Assembly (NCBI GenBank): GCA_031732795.1
Contig: JAVMKC010000091.1
Location: 1-64,000 of the forward strand
Reading direction: 5' to 3'
Origin: Accumulibacter sp031732795
GTDB lineage: Bacteria; Pseudomonadota; Gammaproteobacteria; Burkholderiales; Rhodocyclaceae
Length of the DNA stretch: 64,000 nt
Below are positions 54,393 through 63,676 of this stretch, in pieces (position 1 is the first letter of the stretch; each line of letters opens with the position of its first letter). The position numbers and the translations under genes are program-made. The notes beneath the pieces were generated by a model. The model searched no databases and was not told where the DNA came from. It was given only the letters and a program-made list of their open reading frames with translations.

Positions 54393-55756
54393 ACAATTTT
54401 CTGTTCTATCTCTGCGCTTTTGCACTGGTTCTCGGGGTGCTGATCGTCTTCCATGAATTTGGCCATTACTTGGTCGCCCGTTGGCTGGGGGTCAAAGTGT
54501 TGCGCTTTTCCATCGGTTTTGGACGACCGATCTGGAGTCGCCGTTGGGGGCGTGACGGCACCGAATGGGCGATCGCTGCGTTTCCGCTCGGGGGCTATGT
54601 CAAGATGCTCGACGAGCGGGAGGGCAAGGTGTCGCCGGATGAGTTGCCTCGTAGTTTCAACAGGCAATCGGTCTGGCGACGAATGGCGATCGTGGCCGCC
54701 GGACCGCTGGCCAACCTATTGCTTGCAATCGTGGTCTATGGATTCCTGTTTTGGAACGGCACGCTGGAGATCAAACCTGTTCTCGGCCCGCCAGCGGCAA
54801 CCAGCGTGGCTGCTGGTGCCGGTATTCAAAACGGAGAACTCGTTCGCAAGATCGACGACGAATCGATTCAGACCTGGCAGGAAATGCGCTGGTTGATGCT
54901 GCGCCGCGCGGCCGATCAGGACGAGATCGTTCTGGAGGTGATCAATCGGCAAAATGAGATCGCCTGGCGACGACTGTCGCTGTCAATGATTCGTGAGACC
55001 GGCTGGGAAGGCGATCCACTCGAGAGACTCGGCTTGACGCTTTATCGTCCGAATTTCCCCGCGGTCATTGGTTCCGTAACGGCCAATGGCACCGCGAAAA
55101 CGGCCGGAATGCAGCCCGCGGACGAGATTCTGGCCATTGACGGCACGCCGATCGATGGTTGGTCCGACGTCGTACGCATTGTCAGGCGTTCCCCAGGAAA
55201 AACCCTGCGCTTCGATGTGCTCCGCGGGAACGAACGTCTGGAACTTTCGATTACTCCGTCGATGATCGAGGAACAGGGCAAGAGTGTCGGCCGAATCGGT
55301 GCTGGCGTCCGCGATGACCAGCGACTACGTGATGAAATGATGATTCGGGTCAGTTACGACCCGCTGACCGCCATCGGCAAGGGGGTGATCGAAGCCTGGG
55401 ATAAGTCGTCGTTTACCCTGCGGATGATCGGCAAAATGCTGATTGGCGAAGTGTCGTGGCGCAACATCAGTGGCCCGGTCACGATTGCCGACTACGCGGG
55501 TCAGTCAGCAAAACTCGGTATCGATTACTATCTGAAATTTCTGGCTTTGGTCAGCATCAGCCTCGGTGTGCTCAATCTGCTGCCCATCCCGATTCTGGAT
55601 GGCGGGCATTTGTTGTATTATCTGATCGAAATCATCAAACGCGCACCACTTTCCGAACGAACGATGGAAATTGGCCAGCAGGTCGGTTTGGGATTACTGA
55701 TCCTGCTGATGGTGTTTGCCTTCTACAACGACCTCAATCGATTGTTTTCCAGCTGA
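54389..55756 (+). CDS. rseP: Site-2 protease RseP
   Basis: A 455-residue intramembrane zinc metalloprotease that cleaves anti-sigma factors during envelope stress. The zinc motif is HEFGHYLVAR in the first helix (about residues 22-31) with the third ligand in PILDGGHL near the C-terminus. Two periplasmic PDZ domains lie between (around 115-180 and 210-290). Its position before bamA fits envelope surveillance. Confidence 0.96.
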   Translation: MNNFLFYLCAFALVLGVLIVFHEFGHYLVARWLGVKVLRFSIGFGRPIWSRRWGRDGTEWAIAAFPLGGYVKMLDEREGKVSPDELPRSFNRQSVWRRMAIVAAGPLANLLLAIVVYGFLFWNGTLEIKPVLGPPAATSVAAGAGIQNGELVRKIDDESIQTWQEMRWLMLRRAADQDEIVLEVINRQNEIAWRRLSLSMIRETGWEGDPLERLGLTLYRPNFPAVIGSVTANGTAKTAGMQPADEILAIDGTPIDGWSDVVRIVRRSPGKTLRFDVLRGNERLELSITPSMIEEQGKSVGRIGAGVRDDQRLRDEMMIRVSYDPLTAIGKGVIEAWDKSSFTLRMIGKMLIGEVSWRNISGPVTIADYAGQSAKLGIDYYLKFLALVSISLGVLNLLPIPILDGGHLLYYLIEIIKRAPLSERTMEIGQQVGLGLLILLMVFAFYNDLNRLFSS

Positions 55757-55760
55757 ATTG

Positions 55761-58043
55761 ATGAAAAAGACTTTGCTCGCCGGTTTGCTGGCGACCCTTT
55801 TTGCCGTGAACGCGGCGGCGATTGAACCGTTTACCGTTCAGGATATTCGGCTGGAAGGCATTCAGCGTGTCGAAGCGGGAACGGCGTTCAGTTATTTGCC
55901 AATCAAGGTTGGCGAAACGATGACCGATGAAAAGGCCGCGCAAGCGATAAAAACCTTGTTTGCCACCGGATTTTTCAAAGATGTCCGGATCGAGACCGAA
56001 GGCAATGTGGTGATCGTTGCCCTCGAAGAGCGCCCCGCCATTGCCCAGATCGATTTTGTCGGCCTCAAAGAATTTGAAAAAGATCAGCTGATCAAAGGTC
56101 TCAAGGATATCGGCGTCGCCATATCGCGGACTTTCGACCGAGCAACGCTCGACAAGGCGGAGCAGGAACTGAAACGGCAGTATCTGGCCCGCGGTCGTTA
56201 CGCGGTGGCGATTACCACCACCATTACCCCTCTGGACCGAAATCGCGTAGCGATCAATTTCAACATTGATGAAGGCGAAGCGGCAAAGATCAAGCAAATC
56301 AACATCGTCGGGGCGAATGCCTTCAGAGAGAAGGATTTGCTCGGGATCATGGAGCAGCGCACCTCGTCCTGGAACAGCTGGTATACCAAGAGCGATCAAT
56401 ATTCCAAACAAAAGCTGACTGCCGATCTGGAAACACTACGTTCGCATTATCTCGATCGTGGTTATCTCGAATTCAATGTCGAATCGACGCAAGTGTCGAT
56501 CAGTCCTGACAAAAAAGATATTTACATCACGATCAGCATCAACGAAGGCGAACGTTATACCGTTTCTTCAGTGAAGTTGACCGGTGACCTGATACTTTCG
56601 GAAGAAGAATTCAAAAAAGCGGTCACCATTCGCGCCGGTGAAGTCTTTTCCCGCGAAAAACTCAACGAAAGCACCAAGACCATCAGCGAAAAGCTGGGCG
56701 CACAAGGTTATGCTTTTGCCAACGTCAATGCCGCGCCAGAAATCGACAAGGAAAAACGTCAGGTGGCGTTTACCATTTTCGTCGATCCTGGAAAGCGAGT
56801 CTATGTTCGGCGGATCAATATCACCGGTAATTCGAAAACACGCGACGAAGTAATCCGTCAGGAAATGCGGCAGATGGAAGGCGCCTGGTACGACGCCGAT
56901 CGCGTTGCCGCGTCACGCGAACGAATCGACAAGACCACCTATTTTTCGGAAGTAACCGTTGAAACGCCGCCGGTTCCCGGGACGACCGACCAGGTCGATG
57001 TGAATGTCAATGTCGCCGAAAAATCGACCGGCAATATATCCTTGGGAGCGGGTTATTCCAGTTCTGAAAAATTAATTATTTCCGGTTCGATTTCCCAGGC
57101 CAATATTTTTGGCAGTGGCAAGTTTCTGGCACTGCAGATGAATACCGGAAAATTGAACCGTACGATCGGCATCAATTACACCAATCCTTACTTTACGGTC
57201 GATGGGATCAGTCAGGGATTCGATCTGTATCATCGCAATGTCAATCCAACGACGCTGGGTTACGCGTTCAAATCGCAATCGACCGGCGGAGGGATTCGTT
57301 TCGGTTTCCCAATTGGCGAGAAAGAAACGCTGGGTTTCGGTCTGGCCATCGATCAGACCAAAATCAATATCGATCCGGTTACCGCGGCGACCCCGGTCCA
57401 ATATATCGACTTCCAGAAGGAATTCGGTAAGTCGAATATCACCCTGCCGGCGACGGTATCCTGGTCGAGCGATACCCGGAACAGCGCCATTTATCCGACC
57501 ACTGGTGGAATGCAACGGCTCGGCCTGGAAGTCGCTTTGCCGGGTTTGGACTTGACGTTTTATCGATTGACTTACCAGAACCAGCGCTTTTTCTCCTTGA
57601 CCAAGGACGTGGTGCTGATGCTGAGTACCGACCTGGGTTACGCCGCTGGTTATCATGGGCAAGGCCTGCCGTTCTATAAGAATTTTTATGCCGGAGGTAT
57701 TGGTTCGGTGCGCGGTTACGATACTGCCAGCCTCGGCCCGGTCAATGCGGCTTATCCAGATACGCGTTTGGGCGGCACGCGCAAGGTGATTTTCAACAGC
57801 GAATTGTTGTTTCCCTTCCCAGGGGTTGATAAATCGTTCCGCTTCGGGCCGTTCTTTGATGCTGGTAATGTTTATACCGATACATATACCTTCTCCAAAG
57901 AAGGATTGCGGATGTCGTATGGTTTGAGCGCCGCCTGGCTTTCTCCGCTTGGTCCGCTGAAGTTCAGCCTGGGCCAGCCGATCAACCAGAAAAGTAACGA
58001 CAAGTTGCAGAAATTTCAGTTCCAGTTGGGAACGGTTTTTTAA
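55761..58043 (+). CDS. bamA: Outer-membrane assembly factor BamA
   Basis: A 760-residue Omp85 protein that inserts beta-barrels into the outer membrane. Signal peptide about 1-22 (MKKTLLAGLLATLFAVNAAA). Five POTRA domains cover about 24-420, then a 16-strand barrel with the conserved VRGY motif of loop 6 (GGIGSVRGYDTASLGP). The C-terminus ends in an aromatic residue (GTVF), as expected. ATG 55761 lies five bases past rseP. Confidence 0.97.
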   Translation: MKKTLLAGLLATLFAVNAAAIEPFTVQDIRLEGIQRVEAGTAFSYLPIKVGETMTDEKAAQAIKTLFATGFFKDVRIETEGNVVIVALEERPAIAQIDFVGLKEFEKDQLIKGLKDIGVAISRTFDRATLDKAEQELKRQYLARGRYAVAITTTITPLDRNRVAINFNIDEGEAAKIKQINIVGANAFREKDLLGIMEQRTSSWNSWYTKSDQYSKQKLTADLETLRSHYLDRGYLEFNVESTQVSISPDKKDIYITISINEGERYTVSSVKLTGDLILSEEEFKKAVTIRAGEVFSREKLNESTKTISEKLGAQGYAFANVNAAPEIDKEKRQVAFTIFVDPGKRVYVRRINITGNSKTRDEVIRQEMRQMEGAWYDADRVAASRERIDKTTYFSEVTVETPPVPGTTDQVDVNVNVAEKSTGNISLGAGYSSSEKLIISGSISQANIFGSGKFLALQMNTGKLNRTIGINYTNPYFTVDGISQGFDLYHRNVNPTTLGYAFKSQSTGGGIRFGFPIGEKETLGFGLAIDQTKINIDPVTAATPVQYIDFQKEFGKSNITLPATVSWSSDTRNSAIYPTTGGMQRLGLEVALPGLDLTFYRLTYQNQRFFSLTKDVVLMLSTDLGYAAGYHGQGLPFYKNFYAGGIGSVRGYDTASLGPVNAAYPDTRLGGTRKVIFNSELLFPFPGVDKSFRFGPFFDAGNVYTDTYTFSKEGLRMSYGLSAAWLSPLGPLKFSLGQPINQKSNDKLQKFQFQLGTVF

Positions 58044-58058
58044 TTCAGGAGAGTCAGT

Positions 58059-58568
58059 TTGAAAAAGACGATGGCCAAGTTGCTGGTTGCAATGATCGCT
58101 TCGCTGCCGGTTTCTTATGCATCGGCAGTGGATACCTTGAAAGTCGGGTATGTCAATACACAACGACTGTTCCGTGACGCGCCGGCAGCGGTCAGGGCAG
58201 CTAAGAAAATCGAACAGGAGTTTTCCAAGCGTGACCAGGATTTGCAACGTCTGGCGAAACAGTTGCAAAGCTTGCAGGAGACGCTGGAGAAGAACGCATT
58301 GACGATGTCCGAATCGGAACGGCGAGGCAAGGAAAAGGATCTCGCCGAATTGTCCAGGGATTTTCAACGCAAACAGCGTGAATTCCGCGAGGATTTGAAC
58401 TTGCGACAGAATGAGGAAAACGCGGCGATCATCGAAAAGGCCAACAAAGCTATCAAACAGCTGGCCGACAGTGAAAAATATGATCTGATCCTCCAGGACG
58501 TCGTCTGGGTCAGCCCGAAACTCGACATCACCGACAAGGTCATCAAAGCCTTGTCTGACGCCAAATAA
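58059..58568 (+). CDS. skp: Periplasmic chaperone Skp/OmpH
   Basis: A 169-residue trimeric chaperone for outer-membrane proteins. Signal peptide about 1-23 and a long charged coiled coil (about 45-130). The start is TTG, supported by CAGGAGAG eight bases before; the next ATG (58071) would shorten the signal n-region. Follows bamA, its functional partner. Confidence 0.93.
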   Translation: MKKTMAKLLVAMIASLPVSYASAVDTLKVGYVNTQRLFRDAPAAVRAAKKIEQEFSKRDQDLQRLAKQLQSLQETLEKNALTMSESERRGKEKDLAELSRDFQRKQREFREDLNLRQNEENAAIIEKANKAIKQLADSEKYDLILQDVVWVSPKLDITDKVIKALSDAK

Positions 58569-58599
58569 TTGTTGTCTCTCGAAAAGTAGAGAGGCAGTC

Positions 58600-59631
58600 A
58601 TGGCGGCAAATTTCCGACTGGACGAAATCGTCGCTCGGCTGGGGGGATCTCTCGAAGGCGACGGCTCGATCGTCGTTTCGCAGGTTGGCAGTCTGCAATC
58701 GGCCCAACCGGGACAAATCGCTTTTTTGGCCAATGCCAAATTTCGTTCCCAGTTGGCCGGTACCAAGGCGAGTGCGGTTATCGTCGCTCCGGCATTCGCG
58801 GCACAGACCGATTTGCCGCGGATCGTTCATCCCAATGCCTACGCCTATTACGCCAGAGTCACAGCCTTGCTCAATCCGCCACCGCCACCTCGCCTCGGTG
58901 TGCAAGCCGGCGCGATCGTGCATTCGACCGTGCCGGCATCGGCCAGCGTCGGCGAGAACGCCGTTATCGGTCGGGAGGTGACCATCGGTGAAAGAGTGAT
59001 CATTCATCCTGGCTGCGTGATCGGCGATGGGGTGACCATTGATGACGACTCATTGCTCTATCCGCGGGTGGTGGTCTACCACGATTGCGTCATCGGCAAA
59101 CGGGCGATCATCCACTCGGGGGTAGTCATCGGTGCCGATGGCTTTGGTTTCGCCAAAGAGGGCGACCGCTGGCAGAAAATCCCACAAATCGGACGGGTGG
59201 TCATTGGCGACGATGTCGAAATCGGCGCCAACACTACCATTGATCGCGGTGCACTCGACGATACGGTGATCGGGAACTCGGTCAAACTCGATAACCAGAT
59301 TCAGATCGGTCACAACGTCCATCTCGGTGAACAAACGGCGCTGGCCGGTTGTGTCGGTATCGCTGGCAGCACGCGAATCGGTCGGCGATGCACGATTGGT
59401 GGTGCCGGGATGATTTCCGGCCATCTGGAAATCGTAGACGACGTCCATGTTTCCGCGGGCTCGCTGGTGATGCGTAATCTCCGCCAGCCTGGCCAATACA
59501 CCAGCATTTTTCCACTGGAACCGCATCACGACTGGCTGCATAACGCCGCCCAGATCAAACGGCTGGCGCGACTTGCCGAACGGGTTGCCGAACTGGAGAA
59601 AAAACTTGAAATGAAGGAGAAAACGTCTTGA
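58600..59631 (+). CDS. lpxD: UDP-3-O-acylglucosamine N-acyltransferase LpxD
   Basis: A 343-residue trimeric acyltransferase of lipid A synthesis. An N-terminal uridine-binding domain is followed by a left-handed beta-helix of hexapeptide repeats (about 100-300), with the catalytic His region IHSGVVIGADGFGFA (here with conserved GFGFA), and a short C-terminal coiled coil. The stop overlaps the fabZ TTG start. Confidence 0.96.
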   Translation: MAANFRLDEIVARLGGSLEGDGSIVVSQVGSLQSAQPGQIAFLANAKFRSQLAGTKASAVIVAPAFAAQTDLPRIVHPNAYAYYARVTALLNPPPPPRLGVQAGAIVHSTVPASASVGENAVIGREVTIGERVIIHPGCVIGDGVTIDDDSLLYPRVVVYHDCVIGKRAIIHSGVVIGADGFGFAKEGDRWQKIPQIGRVVIGDDVEIGANTTIDRGALDDTVIGNSVKLDNQIQIGHNVHLGEQTALAGCVGIAGSTRIGRRCTIGGAGMISGHLEIVDDVHVSAGSLVMRNLRQPGQYTSIFPLEPHHDWLHNAAQIKRLARLAERVAELEKKLEMKEKTS

Positions 59632-60074
59632 GCAGCATGGATATTCACGCCATTCTCGAACACTTGCCGCATCGTTATCCGTTCTTGCTGGTTGATCGTG
59701 TCGTCGAGTTCGAGCTCGGGAAATCCATTCATGCCTATAAGAATGTCACCATCAACGAGCCGTTCTTTTGCGGTCATTTTTCGTATCATCCGGTGATGCC
59801 GGGGGTGCTGATTCTCGAAGCGTTGGCCCAAGCGGCAGGCATTCTTTCGTTCAAGACCATGGGCAACAAGCCGGATGACCATTCGGTTTTCTACTTCGTC
59901 GGCATCGACAATGCCCGTTTCAAAAAGCCGGTCACCGCTGGCGATCAACTGCATTTGCACATCACCATTCAACGGCAGATTCGCGGCATCTGGAAATTCC
60001 ATGGGGTTGCGCGGGTCGATGACGCCATGGTCGCCGAGGCGGAATTGATGTGTGCCAAACGCGATGTGGTTTGA
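59628..60074 (+). CDS. fabZ: 3-hydroxyacyl-ACP dehydratase FabZ
   Basis: A 148-residue hot-dog-fold enzyme of fatty acid elongation. Catalytic His and Glu are in GHFSYHPVMPGVLILEALAQ. The TTG start overlapping the lpxD stop (TTGA) is preferred because AAGGAGA lies eight bases upstream; an ATG three codons later is too far from it. Shares 3-hydroxyacyl-ACP with LpxA and LpxD. Confidence 0.95.
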   Translation: MSSMDIHAILEHLPHRYPFLLVDRVVEFELGKSIHAYKNVTINEPFFCGHFSYHPVMPGVLILEALAQAAGILSFKTMGNKPDDHSVFYFVGIDNARFKKPVTAGDQLHLHITIQRQIRGIWKFHGVARVDDAMVAEAELMCAKRDVV

Positions 60075-60143
60075 GTGGACGTCAATCCCGCTGATGCCGG
60101 GCGCAGTGGATTCCTTTACTCCCAATGAGCGGCGGTAGCGATC

Positions 60144-60914
60144 ATGATCCATCCCACGGCGATAATTCATCCGGGAGCACGACTCGGGAACAAGGTTTCG
60201 GTCGGACCCTACTCGATCATCGGTGAGTTCGTCGAAATCGGCGACAACACGGTGATCGGCCCGCACGTGGTGATCACCGGGCGGACGCGAATCGGACGGG
60301 ACAACCGCATTTTCCAATTCTGTTCGCTGGGTGAAGAGCCGCAGGACAAAAAGTATGCCGGTGAGCCGACAGGTCTGGAAATCGGCGATCGCAACACCAT
60401 CCGCGAATTCTGCACTTTCAACATCGGTACGGCGCAGGATGCCGGGATGACCCGGATTGGCGACGATAACTGGATCATGGCCTACGTGCATATCGCCCAT
60501 GATTGTCAAGTCGGCAATCGCACGGTATTTGCCAACAACGCGCAGTTGGCCGGACATGTGCACATCGATGATTGGGCCATACTGGGCGGCTATACCGGCG
60601 TGCATCAATTCTGCCGGATCGGCATGCATACGATGACCGCCGTTGGCACGGTGGTTCTGCAAGACGTTCCGCCGTTCGTGATGGCGGCCGGCAATACCGC
60701 CAGCCCCTTCGGCATCAACGCCGAAGGCTTGAAGCGGCGCGGGTTTTCACCGGAGGCGTTACAGGCGCTGAAGCGTGCCTACCGCACGGTATATAAATCG
60801 GGCCTGATGCTCGAGGAAGCACGCGGCAAGCTGCAGGAGCAAGTTCTCGATCATCCCGAAATCCAGCCGTTGCTCGATTTCCTGGCCGTTTCGAAACGCG
60901 GCATCATTCGATGA
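60144..60914 (+). CDS. lpxA: UDP-N-acetylglucosamine acyltransferase LpxA
   Basis: A 256-residue beta-helix acyltransferase, first step of lipid A synthesis. Hexapeptide repeats occupy about 1-190; the catalytic His is in MAYVHIAHDCQVGN; the helical C-terminal region is normal. Overlaps lpxB by four bases. Confidence 0.97.
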   Translation: MIHPTAIIHPGARLGNKVSVGPYSIIGEFVEIGDNTVIGPHVVITGRTRIGRDNRIFQFCSLGEEPQDKKYAGEPTGLEIGDRNTIREFCTFNIGTAQDAGMTRIGDDNWIMAYVHIAHDCQVGNRTVFANNAQLAGHVHIDDWAILGGYTGVHQFCRIGMHTMTAVGTVVLQDVPPFVMAAGNTASPFGINAEGLKRRGFSPEALQALKRAYRTVYKSGLMLEEARGKLQEQVLDHPEIQPLLDFLAVSKRGIIR

Positions 60915-62086
60915 CCGTCCGCCCGGTCCGCATCGCCATGGTTGCCGGCGAGGCGTCCGGCGATCTGTTGGCCAGCCAGTTGCTGGCTGCGCTACGCCTT
61001 CGCCTGCCGAACGCCGTGTTTTATGGTATCGGTGGTCCGCGAATGAGTGGTCAGGGTTTCGACGCTTGGTATCCCCTCGAAAAACTGGCTGTCAATGGTT
61101 ACCTCGAAGTTCTCAAACATTACCGGGAAATTGCGGGTATCCGTCGGGCGCTGAAACGACGGCTGTTAGCCGACCCTCCGGATGCGTTCATCGGTGTCGA
61201 TGCGCCTGATTTCAATCTGGCTTTGGAAAAATCGCTCAAACGGCGCGGTATCCCGACGATTCACTACGTCAGTCCGTCGATCTGGGCGTGGCGCGGCGGG
61301 CGGATCAACGACATTGGCGCGTCGGTTTCGCGCATATTGGCGCTTTTTCCTTTCGAAGCGCCGCTTTATCAGCAACGTGGAATTCCGGTGACGTATGTCG
61401 GGCATCCGTTGGCCGATCTCTTACCGCTTGAAGACGGCTGCCAGATGGCCCGCAATCTGCTCGGCATTTCGGCTCAGCGACCGGTCTTTGCCTTGTTGCC
61501 TGGCAGCCGACAGTCTGAACTCAGATACATGGCCGACACGTACCTTGGCACCGTCCGGCTCATCCATCAGCAGTTGCCAGACGCACAGTTCCTGGTGCCG
61601 CTGGTTACCCGCGAAACGCGGACGCTGTTCGAACAAGCCATGCAACGACATGGGGCGAACGATTTGCCCATTCGCCTGCTGTTCGGCCATGCCCACCAGG
61701 CGATGATGGCGGCCGACGTGGTACTGGTCGCCAGCGGCACGGCCACTCTCGAAGCCGCGTTACTCAAACGACCGATGGCCATCGTCTATAAGCTGTCACC
61801 GACGACGTACCGGCTGATGCGTCGGATGGCTTACCTGCCGTACATTGGTTTGCCGAATGTCTTGGCCGGCAAATTCGTCGTTCCCGAATTCATTCAGGAC
61901 GACGCGACACCGGAAAATCTGGCGCAAGCCTTGCTCAACCTGTACGCGGACAAACCGGTCTGCGCCCAGATTCGTGCCTTGTTCGACGACATGCACCGTC
62001 AATTGCGATGCAATGCCGCCGAACAAGCCGCTGCCGCTGTCCTGGACAGTCTTCCGATTCATTTGCTCGATGTGGTATCCCTCTGA
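60911..62086 (+). CDS. lpxB: Lipid-A-disaccharide synthase LpxB
   Basis: A 391-residue GT19 glycosyltransferase joining UDP-diacylglucosamine and lipid X. Motifs: VAGEASGDLLASQLL, the YGIGGPRM region, HYVSPSIWAWR and LLPGSRQSELRY. The C-terminus overlaps rnhB by 17 bases. Confidence 0.96.
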   Translation: MTVRPVRIAMVAGEASGDLLASQLLAALRLRLPNAVFYGIGGPRMSGQGFDAWYPLEKLAVNGYLEVLKHYREIAGIRRALKRRLLADPPDAFIGVDAPDFNLALEKSLKRRGIPTIHYVSPSIWAWRGGRINDIGASVSRILALFPFEAPLYQQRGIPVTYVGHPLADLLPLEDGCQMARNLLGISAQRPVFALLPGSRQSELRYMADTYLGTVRLIHQQLPDAQFLVPLVTRETRTLFEQAMQRHGANDLPIRLLFGHAHQAMMAADVVLVASGTATLEAALLKRPMAIVYKLSPTTYRLMRRMAYLPYIGLPNVLAGKFVVPEFIQDDATPENLAQALLNLYADKPVCAQIRALFDDMHRQLRCNAAEQAAAAVLDSLPIHLLDVVSL

Positions 62087-62663
62087 AGGGCGGCTGTGCG
62101 GTGTCGACGAAGCCGGGCGCGGACCGCTGGCCGGACCGGTGGTCGCCGCCGCGGTGATTCTCGATCCACAGCAAGCGGTGACCGGACTCGATGATTCCAA
62201 AAAACTTTCTCCCCGGCGTCGCGCCGTGCTGGCTGACGAGATCCGCAGCAAAGCATTGGCTTGGGCGATTGCCGAGGCCAGCGTCGAGGAGATCGATCGA
62301 TTGAATATCCTCCGCGCCAGCTTGCTGGCGATGCAGCGGGCGGTGGCGAAACTGCTCGTCTCAGGCGCGTCCATTCCGGATCGGGTGCTGGTCGACGGCA
62401 ATCGATGCCCCGCACTGGCGTATCCGGTGGAAGCGATCATCGGCGGCGATGGGAAAGTGGCGGCAATCGCCGCGGCGTCGATTCTCGCCAAAACCGCTCG
62501 CGACGCCGAAATGTGCCGGATGCACGCCAGATACCCACAGTATGGCTTCGACCGTCACATGGGTTACCCGACGGCCTTGCACCGACAGGCGCTGATTGAA
62601 TACGGGCCCTGTCCTGAACATCGGCGCAGTTTCGCGCCGGTTGCCGCGCTGTACAAATCATGA
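62070..62663 (+). CDS. rnhB: Ribonuclease HII
   Basis: A 197-residue enzyme removing ribonucleotides from DNA. Catalytic acidic residues are in CGVDEAGRGPLAGPVV (D and E) and VLVDGNRCP (D); DSKKLSPRRR is conserved. ATG 62070 within the end of lpxB gives the family start; the frame extends upstream without support. Overlaps the next gene by four bases. Confidence 0.95.
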   Translation: MWYPSEGRLCGVDEAGRGPLAGPVVAAAVILDPQQAVTGLDDSKKLSPRRRAVLADEIRSKALAWAIAEASVEEIDRLNILRASLLAMQRAVAKLLVSGASIPDRVLVDGNRCPALAYPVEAIIGGDGKVAAIAAASILAKTARDAEMCRMHARYPQYGFDRHMGYPTALHRQALIEYGPCPEHRRSFAPVAALYKS

Positions 62664-63481
62664 AGTTCCTTACTTCACGGGATAACCCCCATTTCAAAGC
62701 GTTGCGCAAACTCGTGCATCGTGGGCAGCAACGACGGCAGAGCGGACTGGCTGTGCTCGACGGCCTGCATTTGGTCGAAAGTTGTTGTCAGCATTGTTCA
62801 TCACCGAGCGAGGTGATCGTCAGTGAATCCGGTGCTCGGCGAGAGGAAATCGTCGCCTGGTTGGCTGCTGCTGGCCCGTCCATGCGCATCGTCTCACTCA
62901 CCGACGCGCTGTTCAACGAGTTGTCGGTCGTGGACACGCCGAGCGGCATCATGGCCGTGATCCAGCCACCGACGCCGTCGCCGCTGGACATTGCTGCCGA
63001 CTGTCTTCTTCTCGACGGCATCCAGGATCCGGGCAATCTTGGTTCGATGCTGCGCAGCGCCGCCGCTGCCGGATTCAGTCAAGTGCTGCTGTCGGATGAT
63101 TGTGCGCAAGCGTGGTCGCCGAAAACCTTGCGTGCTGCCATGGGCGCCCATTTCGTGCTGTCGATTCACGAAACAGTGGATCTGCCGGCATTCATGGCCC
63201 GTTACCGCGGACAAATGCTGGCCACCGCCAGCGCAGCGGCACAAAATTTGTTTGCCGCTGACCTTGGCACTCCGTTGGCGTGGATCTTCGGTAGCGAAGG
63301 GCAGGGGATTCGCCCCGCGGTATTGGCCGCGAGCAGTGGCCAGATCCGTATCCCCATGTCTGCAGCGATGGAGTCGCTGAACGTCGCCGCGGCGGCGGCA
63401 ATTTGCTTGTTCGAAACCTGTCGCCAACGTCAGACAAGCGGGAAAGCCCTGAGCACGGGCATGCAGGCGGCGATTGCCTGA
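62660..63481 (+). CDS. TrmH-family (SpoU) RNA 2'-O-methyltransferase
   Basis: A 273-residue SPOUT methyltransferase. An N-terminal L7Ae-like substrate-binding region (about 1-95) is followed by the SPOUT knot with DGIQDPGNLGSMLRSA, IFGSEGQGI and IPMSAAMESLNVAAAAAI. The rRNA or tRNA target cannot be read from sequence; RlmB-like activity is one option. Last gene of the operon. Confidence 0.92.
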   Translation: MKFLTSRDNPHFKALRKLVHRGQQRRQSGLAVLDGLHLVESCCQHCSSPSEVIVSESGARREEIVAWLAAAGPSMRIVSLTDALFNELSVVDTPSGIMAVIQPPTPSPLDIAADCLLLDGIQDPGNLGSMLRSAAAAGFSQVLLSDDCAQAWSPKTLRAAMGAHFVLSIHETVDLPAFMARYRGQMLATASAAAQNLFAADLGTPLAWIFGSEGQGIRPAVLAASSGQIRIPMSAAMESLNVAAAAAICLFETCRQRQTSGKALSTGMQAAIA

Positions 63482-63676
63482 GAGATGGTCAAGATGCCAG
63501 GCGCGAGCGAGCGAATGACGAGACCTATCAGATGGAGAGAGGCGAGGAGTGAGCAACGCCGCAGATTGACCACGCCGTAGATTGATTCACAATCGTTGCG
63601 GCGCCTCCCGCCGGCCCTGTCCGTCTGGCCGCTCGTGTTCGTGCTTTGATCAACCTTCAGAACCAGGAGATCGACG

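Noticed and set aside
57072..58766. 564-codon minus-strand open frame under bamA and skp
   Set aside because: No family resemblance; fully antisense to well-supported genes.
59526..60662. 378-codon minus-strand frame under fabZ and lpxA
   Set aside because: Antisense to two complete conserved genes.
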